Below, in pieces: positions 30,331 to 37,448 of a DNA stretch of 43,571 bases. Location of the stretch: the NCBI GenBank assembly GCA_018364635.1, contig JAGZLR010000014.1:1-43571 (forward strand), read 5' to 3'. Origin of the DNA: Clostridiales bacterium (GTDB lineage: Bacteria > Bacillota > Clostridia > Lachnospirales > Anaerotignaceae). Each line of letters opens with the position of its first letter. The stretch's first letter is position 1. Made by a program: the position numbers and the translations under genes. The notes under the pieces were generated by a model. That model saw nothing but the letters and a program-made list of their open reading frames with translations. It was not told the origin of the DNA and ran no database searches.

Positions 30331-32124
30331 TTAACCATCTGAGAGCTTAATATTCAACTGTGACAGCTCTCTTTTTAATTCCAACAAACTTTTAATATCT
30401 TCAATTGACTGAGCCTTTGCAGCATCCTGGTCAATTTTTGCTCGCTTAATTAGCGCTACTTCTTCATTCACTGCTTTCTCTAGTTCTCTCAATGTACCAA
30501 ACTCATTTTTCACCGTAAAAACTTCTGAAACTTTCTTTTGCGCCTCTACAGAGTCAAAAAAATTAACAGCCTCTGCAGGAAAAATAGAGTTTCCCTTCTC
30601 ACAAGCTTCATAAAGCAGAGAGGCCAGTTTTTGATAATCTGGATCTATATAGTCTTTTGGCATAAGAATAGTTCTGACTTTTTTGTATACATTAAAATTT
30701 GTAGCGCATAAATAAAGGATATTCCTCTGAGCCTCCAAAATACCTCTTGATTTTCTCGTTTCTTCCGCAGCACTTGTTTGATTGTATTTCCGGATTCTTT
30801 TCCGATCAGCCTCTTGAGCAAATTTTATTTCTTCCTTTTTTCTATTACCTAAAATCTCTCGTCTAATCGCTTCTTCCGATATTCCAGTAAAGGCTGCGAC
30901 TTCTTTTACATATACGTCCCTCTCAATCTCATTTTCCAGCTCAGACAGCACTGCCGCAGCTTCCTTTGTATATAATACCTTTTGTTCTGGATTATCTACA
31001 TGATATTTTTTGCCAATACATCGAATTCGAAACTGAATATAACTTTCTGCATTGACCAATAGTTTAGCAAACTCTGAACTGCCTTTTGTTTTAATAAATT
31101 CATCCGGATCCTTACCTCCAGGAACTTGCAGAACCTTAACTGAAAATCCTCCGCTGACTAAAACAGGAATCGCCCGCAGTGCCGCGTTCGTTCCTGCCTC
31201 ATCACTGTCAAACAGTAAAATAATATCTGTAGCAAACTTTTTTAAAGTTTTCGCATGTTCTGCATTAAATGCTGTACCCAAAGACGCAGCAACATTATGA
31301 AAGCCCGCCTGAAAAATTGTAATCATATCCATATAGCCTTCCACAATAATCAGTTCTTTTCTTCTTGCTGCCCGAGCAAAATTTAATCCATAGAGGTTCC
31401 TACTTTTATTAAAAATTGGTGTTTCCGGTGAATTTAAGTACTTGGGTTCACCATGATCCATAATTCTTCCGCCAAAGCCAATGCACCGGCCTTGAATGTC
31501 AAAAATAGGAAACATCACCCGTCCTCGGAATCGATCATGATATCCTGTGCCATTTTTATTAGGAAGAACTAAACCAGACTTTACAATATCGTTATCCTGA
31601 AACCCTTTTTCTTTTAAAAATAAATATAACTGATCATATCCATCTGGAGAAAATCCAAGGCCAAATTTCTTTTGAATTGCCGGATCAATTTTTCTGTTTT
31701 CAATATACTGTCTTGCCTTCGTACCCGAAGAGGACTGAAGACAATGATAATAAAACCTTCCGGCCATCTTATGTATCTGATAGAGCGTTTGTTTTAGATC
31801 CTCAGCTTCCTGAGCCTCTTTCGAATACTGGGGTTCTGGCAGCTGAATATGTACCCGATCTGCCAATTTCTGTATTGCCTCTGGAAACGTGCAGTTTTCT
31901 ATTTGCATAATAAAACTGTATACATTTCCTGCAGCACCACAGCCAAAACAATAATATAACTGCTTGTCCGGACTCACAGAAAAAGAAGGCGAATTTTCAT
32001 GATGAAATGGACATAAACCAAAATAAGAGCTGCCCTTCTGCTTTAACGGAACATACTCAGAAATCACATCAACAATATCGTTTTGTATTCTTATTTCCTC
32101 AATCAATTCTGACGAATAAAGCAT
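30331..32124 (-). CDS. dnaG: DNA primase DnaG
   Basis: DnaG lays RNA primers for replication. The 597-residue protein contains the CHC2 zinc finger (CPFHHENSPSFSVSPDKQLYYCFGCG), an RNA polymerase core ('RFRGRVMFPIFDIQGRCIGFGGR' and the Toprim 'LIIVEGYMDMITIFQAG', 'ILLFDSDEAGTNAAL'), and a C-terminal helicase-interaction domain. It heads the dnaG-rpoD operon, the classical macromolecular synthesis arrangement minus rpsU. The upstream 5' region holds a 13-bp inverted repeat that may be regulatory. Confidence 0.97.
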   Translation of the reverse strand: MLYSSELIEEIRIQNDIVDVISEYVPLKQKGSSYFGLCPFHHENSPSFSVSPDKQLYYCFGCGAAGNVYSFIMQIENCTFPEAIQKLADRVHIQLPEPQYSKEAQEAEDLKQTLYQIHKMAGRFYYHCLQSSSGTKARQYIENRKIDPAIQKKFGLGFSPDGYDQLYLFLKEKGFQDNDIVKSGLVLPNKNGTGYHDRFRGRVMFPIFDIQGRCIGFGGRIMDHGEPKYLNSPETPIFNKSRNLYGLNFARAARRKELIIVEGYMDMITIFQAGFHNVAASLGTAFNAEHAKTLKKFATDIILLFDSDEAGTNAALRAIPVLVSGGFSVKVLQVPGGKDPDEFIKTKGSSEFAKLLVNAESYIQFRIRCIGKKYHVDNPEQKVLYTKEAAAVLSELENEIERDVYVKEVAAFTGISEEAIRREILGNRKKEEIKFAQEADRKRIRKYNQTSAAEETRKSRGILEAQRNILYLCATNFNVYKKVRTILMPKDYIDPDYQKLASLLYEACEKGNSIFPAEAVNFFDSVEAQKKVSEVFTVKNEFGTLRELEKAVNEEVALIKRAKIDQDAAKAQSIEDIKSLLELKRELSQLNIKLSDG

Positions 32125-32182
32125 ATGGCATCTCCTTCTTTAATTTATTATTTCGACAGAAATCTAGGAATTCCTTCTTATA

Positions 32183-32217
32183 TTTTTATCTTTGTATTAT
32201 CTACACAAAGATAAAAA
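32183..32217. repeat. 13-bp inverted repeat upstream of dnaG
   Basis: TTTTTATCTTTGT (32183-32195) and its exact reverse complement ACAAAGATAAAAA (32205-32217) flank a 9-base loop, 58 bases upstream of the dnaG start codon. No T-run follows on either strand to make a good terminator, so a 5' leader hairpin or a binding site is more likely. Confidence 0.6.
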
Positions 32218-32534
32218 CTTAATTCTGAATAGCACAATTATTTTTCACACAAAACACACAAAAATATACTCATTTAATCCTTACATTTATGTCTAATAAT
32301 TACACTCTTACCTATAACACAATTGTTCTGAGAATCCACAAAAATAAAAGGCCTTTCATAAAAAGGCCTCTTTCTCCTATTTTAATCTGCTCTATTTTTC
32401 CTAAACCTACCCTAAATACTATCTTTTCCTATACTTCTAGTACACTGCCCTAAAATGTTACACAAAAAATAAGGTTGCTTTCTTCTTTTGTAATTCCCCC
32501 TACCTCCAACGTAATAAAAGTTCATTGAAAACTA
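32218..32534. other. Non-coding gap between patatin gene and dnaG leader
   Basis: About 317 bases with no gene. It contains an isolated terminator-like hairpin (32341-32369), a purine-rich minus strand with three related CTATNTTTTCCTA-type motifs on the plus strand at 32371, 32395 and 32423, and a GGAGGTAGGGGG stretch near 32500 that is not followed by a start codon. It is either the patatin gene's long 3' end or a small RNA locus. I recognise no known RNA family here. Confidence 0.5.
32341..32369 (-). terminator. Terminator in the gap downstream of the patatin gene
   Basis: An 8-bp stem AGGCCTTT/AAAGGCCT (32349-32356 with 32362-32369) with a 5-base loop continues on the minus strand into TTTTATTTT. 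It lies 166 bases after the patatin stop codon, unusually far for a simple 3' end. Confidence 0.8.
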
Positions 32535-33395
32535 TCAAATCTCAGATGTAAACCACTCTTTAATCTGTGGAAATCTCATTGCTGCACTTTGATAGCCATC
32601 ATGATAAAATTCCATAAGCTTTTCCAAATTTCTATCAGTTCGTCTTACTCTCACCTCATCAAAAGGCCGAATAATAATCGCTCTTTTTTCCTTCTCTAAC
32701 TGAGATAGTTTCTCCAAAGCGGCGTTATAATTTAAATATCTATTTTCCATCACTTTTTCAAATGATTGATCTTTTCTATAGCATAGTCTTGCTATAGTCT
32801 GTCCAAAAGTCGAAGGTTTCTTTCTGTAATATCGTCCTCTAGTTAAAACAACAACAATTTTGTCACATCCGTCCAGAAATGCTTGTTCTATGGGAATAGA
32901 GTCACTTACGCCGCCATCCATATATCTCCTGCCAAGAATCTCCACTGGTTTCGCAGCCATTGGCATACTGCTAGAGGCAATACATGCCTGAAACATTTTC
33001 CTCATATGAAGCATACTCTTATAAAAATAAACTGGTTTTCCACTCTTTTGATCAGTAGCAACTACAACAAATTCCTGGTTAGAGTCTTCAAAAGCTTCAA
33101 AATCAAACGGGACATATTTGCCTGCAATCTCACGGAACATAAACTGAAATCCAAAGAATCCGCCCTCTGTCATAATATTTCTGAGACTTAGATAACGTTT
33201 ATCGTGAATAAATTTCTTTATTACTTCTATATTTCTGCCTCTCTGTCCAGAAATATAGCTTAATCCCTGACAAGCGCCTGCAGAAACTGCAATAACATAG
33301 GGAAATTGTATTCCCTGATCTAAAAAGTAATCTAAAGCTCCCGCCGTAAATACGCCACGCATGGCGCCTCCCTCCAATACTAAACCTATCTTCAT
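32535..33395 (-). CDS. Patatin-like phospholipase
   Basis: A cytosolic serine lipase-like enzyme of the YjjU/RssA group, 286 residues. The glycine-rich oxyanion-hole sequence 'LVLEGGAMRGVFTAGAL', the nucleophile elbow 'VIAVSAGAC' (Ser38) and the dyad partner 'YMDGGVSD' (Asp) are all visible. The elbow reads A-V-S-A-G, so the first Gly of GxSxG is replaced by Ala. Substrate is not known. The gene is preceded by an AAAGAAAT leader and by the LysR terminator, and has its own distant 3' terminator. Confidence 0.88.
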   Translation of the reverse strand: MKIGLVLEGGAMRGVFTAGALDYFLDQGIQFPYVIAVSAGACQGLSYISGQRGRNIEVIKKFIHDKRYLSLRNIMTEGGFFGFQFMFREIAGKYVPFDFEAFEDSNQEFVVVATDQKSGKPVYFYKSMLHMRKMFQACIASSSMPMAAKPVEILGRRYMDGGVSDSIPIEQAFLDGCDKIVVVLTRGRYYRKKPSTFGQTIARLCYRKDQSFEKVMENRYLNYNAALEKLSQLEKEKRAIIIRPFDEVRVRRTDRNLEKLMEFYHDGYQSAAMRFPQIKEWFTSEI

Positions 33396-33411
33396 TTCTT
33401 TCCTCCGCTCT

Positions 33412-33452
33412 AAAAAAGCATTCTAATGTAACTTATCTTACACCAGAATGCT
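33412..33452 (-). terminator. Terminator after the LysR gene
   Basis: A long imperfect stem (AGCATTCT..TGTAA with TTACA..AGAATGCT, 33417-33431 with 33438-33452) is followed on the minus strand by TTTTTT. It lies between the LysR stop and the patatin start, leaving about 17 bases for the patatin ribosome site. Confidence 0.82.
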
Positions 33453-33472
33453 GAAAAAATACAGATAACTAT

Positions 33473-34363
33473 TTAATTTAAGTGGAGAAGTTCAATAAAT
33501 CCTTTTGCTGCGTTTGGTAAAGTCACATTTTTCAGATAAACCATTCCAACTGCTCTCGCTGGAATTTCAGGATAAACTGGAATTTCAAAAATTGATTTCC
33601 TATCCTCAAATTTTAAAAATTCTTTTATCGTAAAGCTCAATCCTAAATTAATTCTTGTAAAATCAATCAGAATGTCTGTGCTTCCCAATTCAATAATAGG
33701 CTTTAAAACCACGCCATGCTTCTGAGCAAATTGATCTAAAAACTTTCTTGAATTGCTTGACTCTTCCAACAATAATATAGGATAATCTGAAAGACTATGG
33801 ATATCAATTCCTTTTTGGGCCAAATCTCTATATTTTGTTCCCCCAATTAAGCAGTCATGGATCTTCCTACATTCTATTACTTCTAAATCAGACTCCTTAG
33901 CTATCGGTAAATTGACAAAACAGAGATCCACCTCTCCACTTTTTAAGAGCTTTAATGACTCAAATGTTGTTTTATTTGTCACCTTTATATTGATGTTAGG
34001 ATACAACATATTGTACTTTTCCAGATATGGCATAAGGTAATTGCTAATCACCGTATCGCTTGCACCAATACGAATTTCCCCTTTTTCTAACTCTACCATT
34101 TCACAGTACTTATGCTCTGCTGTTTTGATTAGTTTTAAGGCCTGTTCCAAATACTCATAAAGCACCTTACCCTCAGGTGTAGCCCGCACGCCTTTTGTTG
34201 TTCTAATTAACAGCGTACTTCCAATTCTGTCCTCCAATTGGCGAATCGCCATACTAACAGCAGGTTGTGAAATATATAAAGCCTTTGCTGCTGCCGACAT
34301 GTTCCCTGTTCTTACCACCGCACAAAATATCTTATATAGGTCTAATGAGATATCAAGTTCCAT
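33473..34363 (-). CDS. LysR-family transcriptional regulator
   Basis: A 296-residue DNA-binding regulator. The N-terminal winged helix ('FCAVVRTGNMSAAAKALYISQPAVSMAIRQLEDRIGSTLLIRTTKGVRATPEGKVLYEYL') is a typical LysR HTH; the remainder is the two-lobed periplasmic-binding-like effector domain ('GEIRIGASDTVISNYLMPYLEKYNMLYPNINI'). The start chosen at 34363 has AAGGGGCGTAA upstream; 11 extra residues are possible. Its target is unknown: the nearest upstream operon is thi, but thi is already controlled by a riboswitch, and the patatin gene is separated by a terminator. Confidence 0.9.
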   Translation of the reverse strand: MELDISLDLYKIFCAVVRTGNMSAAAKALYISQPAVSMAIRQLEDRIGSTLLIRTTKGVRATPEGKVLYEYLEQALKLIKTAEHKYCEMVELEKGEIRIGASDTVISNYLMPYLEKYNMLYPNINIKVTNKTTFESLKLLKSGEVDLCFVNLPIAKESDLEVIECRKIHDCLIGGTKYRDLAQKGIDIHSLSDYPILLLEESSNSRKFLDQFAQKHGVVLKPIIELGSTDILIDFTRINLGLSFTIKEFLKFEDRKSIFEIPVYPEIPARAVGMVYLKNVTLPNAAKGFIELLHLN

Positions 34364-34520
34364 CTGTTTACGCCCCTTTATGCCTACTTCAAGCAATTTT
34401 CCGCATTAAACATCAATGTATTTTATATGAATTATAATATTATTTATATATAAAATCAACTAATTTTGTAATGTATCCCTCAAGAAACTTTTCTATCTGA
34501 CATATTCCTATCATAAAGTA

Positions 34521-35153
34521 TCAAAACTGAGCTTTCTTCATCTTCTCAGCTGCTTTTGCAGGTTCCATCTCTCCTAATATACCAGAAGAAACTGCAATCC
34601 CAGCAACTCCGGTACCCTTCAGTTGTTCCATATTCCCAATATTGATTCCGCCGATAGCGACAACTGGTATATGTATTGATGTGGTAATTTCTTTTAATTC
34701 CTTCATGGAAAGCGCAGCAGCATCCTGTTTTGTAGAAGTCTGAAATATTGCCCCACTGCCAATATAATCTGCTCCTTCCTTCTGTGCCTGAACAGCAAGA
34801 GATACTGTTTTCGCCGTAGCTCCTACTATCATTTGAGATCCCACAATCTCTCTCACCTTACTGACTGGTAAATCCTTTTGACCCACATGGACTCCCGCTG
34901 CACCGACAGCCAACGCAATATCTACTCTGTCATTAATAATCAGCGGAATACTATACTGATCTGTAAGGTTCTTTATTTTCACTGCCTTTTCATAATACTC
35001 CCTGCTTGAAATCTCCTTTTCTCTCAGCTGCACTAAAGTTACGCCACCCTGTAACGCCTGTTCTATAGCCTGATAAAAGTCTCGCCCCTTCAATGCCATG
35101 TGATCTGTCACTAGATACACCTTCAATAACCCTTTATGAAACAAAGAAAACAC
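34521..35153 (-). CDS. thiE: Thiamine-phosphate synthase ThiE
   Basis: ThiE joins hydroxymethylpyrimidine diphosphate and thiazole phosphate to give thiamine phosphate. The 210-residue TIM-barrel protein shows 'VYLVTDHMALKGRDFYQAIEQALQGGVTLVQLREKE', 'INDRVDIALAVGAAGVHVGQKDLP', 'GATAKT' and 'IPVVAIGGI', the family landmarks. The start lies within the 3' end of thiM (20-base overlap); a TTG at 35126 or GTG at 35120 is an alternative with AAAGGG upstream and no overlap. Last gene of the thi operon. Confidence 0.95.
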   Translation of the reverse strand: MFSLFHKGLLKVYLVTDHMALKGRDFYQAIEQALQGGVTLVQLREKEISSREYYEKAVKIKNLTDQYSIPLIINDRVDIALAVGAAGVHVGQKDLPVSKVREIVGSQMIVGATAKTVSLAVQAQKEGADYIGSGAIFQTSTKQDAAALSMKELKEITTSIHIPVVAIGGINIGNMEQLKGTGVAGIAVSSGILGEMEPAKAAEKMKKAQF

Positions 35154-35952
35154 CCTCTTTTTTTTGGTATTTCAAAACTTTACTGATAGCATCGAACATC
35201 CGAACTTTAAACATTCCCACACCATCTATGGAAGTAAGGTTCTTTTCTGCCCACTCTCCAGCTTCATTTATCGTTAGGATCCCCCCAAATGCTGCCTGAA
35301 AGGCATCCTGTTCAACTGCTAAAAAACAACCGATCAAAGTTGCTGTCATACAGCCGCTTCCGCTAACTTTTGTAAGATAGCTACTACCACGATCTAGTCG
35401 ACAAATCCTTTTACCATCTGTAATCAAATCTTCTTTGCCAGTTGCAACAATAACACAGTTCATCTGTCTTGCTAGTTGTCTAAACTTAACTTCCAGAGAA
35501 TGCTCCAAAAATTCCGTTGTATCTACCCCCCTATTTTTTGTAACATCAAGGCCGGCGATCGTCATAATCTCTGACACATTGCCTTTCAATACATGAGGGT
35601 GAACTTCCTTTAGAATTTCACAAATTCCTTCCTTACGGAATTTAGAAGCACCAACACCTACAGGATCTAACACAACGGGGACATTATTTTGATTTGCAGC
35701 CTTTCCTGCACGTAAAATCGCCTTAAGCCGCTCTGGTGACGGTGTCCCGCAGTTTAAAACAACACTTTTAGCCGCAGCAGCAATCTCCTCCACCTCATCC
35801 TCAAAAAATGCCATCATCGGAGAGGCTCCTATAGCTACAGCAAGATTCGCACAGTCCTGCATTGTAACAAAATTTGTAATATGGTGAACCAGTGGTTTTG
35901 TCTCTCTTATCTTTTTTAAGTTTTCACAATAGGTTTCAAAAAAATCATTCAT
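35134..35952 (-). CDS. thiM: Hydroxyethylthiazole kinase ThiM
   Basis: ThiM phosphorylates hydroxyethylthiazole, a salvage reaction. The 272-residue ribokinase-like protein has 'KPLVHHITNFVTMQDCANLAVAIGASPMMA', 'VVLDPVGVGASKFR', 'VLKGNVSEI' and 'KVSGSGCMTATLIGCFLA' with the anion-hole GSGC. It overlaps thiD by 8 bases and thiE by 20 bases, so the three are translationally coupled. Confidence 0.96.
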   Translation of the reverse strand: MNDFFETYCENLKKIRETKPLVHHITNFVTMQDCANLAVAIGASPMMAFFEDEVEEIAAAAKSVVLNCGTPSPERLKAILRAGKAANQNNVPVVLDPVGVGASKFRKEGICEILKEVHPHVLKGNVSEIMTIAGLDVTKNRGVDTTEFLEHSLEVKFRQLARQMNCVIVATGKEDLITDGKRICRLDRGSSYLTKVSGSGCMTATLIGCFLAVEQDAFQAAFGGILTINEAGEWAEKNLTSIDGVGMFKVRMFDAISKVLKYQKKEGVFFVS

Positions 35953-36751
35953 CCAACATCCCCGCTTTTTGGTACAGCGTATAAAAATGATTTGTCGGGC
36001 CTACGCCCTTTCCCAAAGATATAGAATGCTCAATTCCTATAGTGACATATTCTTTCGCTGATCGAACTGCCTGTTCCACATCCATGCCCTTGCCTAGGCA
36101 AGCTGCAATCGCTGATGAAATTGTGCATCCTGTTCCATGAGTATTTTTTGTATCAATCCGTTTCATTGGCAAACGGATTATATTCTTCCCGTCATACAGA
36201 ATGTCTGTAGCATCATCTTTTAAATGCCCGCCTTTCACCAATACATTTTTAGCTCCCAATTCATAAATTAGTTTTGCCGCCCTTTCCATATCTGTCAACG
36301 TATCAATTCTCTCTCCAGTAATTACTTCTGCTTCAGGAAGATTTGGCGTGACTACATAAGCTAATGGCAAAAGTCTCTGAATTAGTGCAGTTTTCGCTTC
36401 AGGCTTTAACAAATCAAAACCACTTTTGGAAACCATCACTGGATCCACAACAATTTTTTCAGGATGATATTGTTCCAATTGATCCGCAATAGCATTGATC
36501 GTTTCTGCTACTGACACCATACCAATTTTAACCGCAGCCACTGGAATGTCTGTAAAAATAGCTTCTATCTGCTTTCTTATAATCTCTGGGCTAATATCCT
36601 GACTATCTAAAACACCTTGTGTATTTTGGGCAGTCACTGCCGTAATAACACTCATGCCATAAGTGCCAAAAGCAGAAAACGTTTTTAAATCCGCTTGAAT
36701 TCCTGCACCTCCACACGTATCCGAACCCGCAATTGTCAAAAGATTTTTCAT
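35945..36751 (-). CDS. thiD: Hydroxymethylpyrimidine/phosphomethylpyrimidine kinase ThiD
   Basis: ThiD phosphorylates HMP twice to HMP-diphosphate. The 268-residue protein starts 'LLTIAGSDTCGGAGIQADLKTFSAFGTYGMSVITAVTAQNT', includes 'KIGMV', 'VVDPVMVSKSG', 'VTPNLPEAE' and 'NTHGTGCTISSAIAACL', all typical of ThiD. Its neighbours supply the thiazole (ThiM), coupling (ThiE) and uptake (ThiW) steps. The start follows AGGAGGTTATGAG. Confidence 0.97.
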   Translation of the reverse strand: MKNLLTIAGSDTCGGAGIQADLKTFSAFGTYGMSVITAVTAQNTQGVLDSQDISPEIIRKQIEAIFTDIPVAAVKIGMVSVAETINAIADQLEQYHPEKIVVDPVMVSKSGFDLLKPEAKTALIQRLLPLAYVVTPNLPEAEVITGERIDTLTDMERAAKLIYELGAKNVLVKGGHLKDDATDILYDGKNIIRLPMKRIDTKNTHGTGCTISSAIAACLGKGMDVEQAVRSAKEYVTIGIEHSISLGKGVGPTNHFYTLYQKAGMLDE

Positions 36752-36763
36752 CTCATAACCTCC

Positions 36764-37258
36764 TTATTTCAACATTGTATTTTTAGAAAATTTCAGGAAA
36801 TCAGTAAATTTTAAGATAAGAAACGCCATCACGCTGCCGCCAATGGAGCTAATTAAAAAAGGAACTACATAAAAAAACGCGCCCGCTTCTTTGCCCATGA
36901 CCATTACCGCAATAGGCACTGCCAATAAACCGCCTAGCACACCTGTACCTAAAATCTCTCCTATAGAGGCTAACGCTTTACTTTTGGTATATTTATAAAA
37001 AATTCCGGCTAGCAAGGCACCAATCATACTTCCTGGAAAGGCAAGCAAAGAGCCAGTCCCCATAAAATTGCGCAAAAGAGAAATACAAAACGCATTTAAG
37101 ACTGCATAGCTAGGCCCCATTAATACCGCAGATAATACATTAATTAAATGTTGAATCGGTTGACACTTACTTGCTCCAACAGGGATATAAACAATATTGG
37201 ATAATAACGTTCCCATGGCAATCAACATCGCAGATACCGTTAATTTTTTGGTATGCAT
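36764..37258 (-). CDS. thiW: Thiazole/thiamin-precursor transport protein ThiW
   Basis: ThiW is the substrate-binding S component of an energy-coupling-factor transporter, predicted to take up the thiazole moiety. The 164-residue membrane protein has several hydrophobic spans and the family sequence 'LTVSAMLIAMGTLLSNIVYIPVGASKCQPIQHLINVLSAVLMGPSYAVLNAFCISLLRNFMGTGSLLAFPGSMIGALLAG'. Start at 37258 follows AAAGGAGGAAG; the longer reading would run into the riboswitch terminator. First gene of the thi operon behind the TPP riboswitch. ECF energising subunits are not in this window. Confidence 0.92.
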   Translation of the reverse strand: MHTKKLTVSAMLIAMGTLLSNIVYIPVGASKCQPIQHLINVLSAVLMGPSYAVLNAFCISLLRNFMGTGSLLAFPGSMIGALLAGIFYKYTKSKALASIGEILGTGVLGGLLAVPIAVMVMGKEAGAFFYVVPFLISSIGGSVMAFLILKFTDFLKFSKNTMLK

Positions 37259-37284
37259 CCTACTTCCTCCTTTCTTCCACATAC

Positions 37285-37313
37285 AAAAAAGGCGAAACCA
37301 GAAGATTCCGCCT
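37285..37313 (-). terminator. TPP-riboswitch-controlled terminator of the thi operon
   Basis: An 8-bp stem AGGCGGAA/TTTCGCCT (37306-37313 with 37290-37297, one G-U) with an 8-base loop is followed by TTTTTT on the minus strand, between the aptamer and the thiW ribosome site. With ligand bound the hairpin would form and stop transcription. Confidence 0.9.
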
Positions 37314-37321
37314 ATCATTTC

Positions 37322-37413
37322 TCATTGGCTTCCCTTCGCTGGCATAACCCAGAGCAGGTTCAGGGGTTAAAACAAAACTGTCTTTCTCAGCCCTAAGGCA
37401 CCCCCAGCTCATT
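37322..37413 (-). promoter_or_regulatory. TPP riboswitch (THI element) for thiW-thiD-thiM-thiE
   Basis: The minus strand shows the conserved THI elements: 'GGGGGTGCC', 'GGGCTGAGAAAG', then 'ACCCCTGAACCTG', and 'TATGCCAGCGAAGGGAA'. These form the pyrimidine-sensor (CUGAGA) and pyrophosphate-sensor arms of a TPP aptamer. It starts within a base or two of the predicted transcription start and leads into the terminator above, so thiamin pyrophosphate should switch the operon off. Confidence 0.97.
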
Positions 37414-37419
37414 TTCTTT

Positions 37420-37448
37420 ATTGTATCATTTCATATTCCGTTTTTCAA
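37420..37448 (-). promoter_or_regulatory. Promoter of the thi operon, overlapping the end of rho
   Basis: TTGAAA (37443-37448), 17-base spacer and TACAAT (37420-37425) on the minus strand. The -35 and spacer are the last codons of rho, so the thi promoter is nested in the rho reading frame, and the TPP aptamer begins almost at the start site. Confidence 0.85.
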
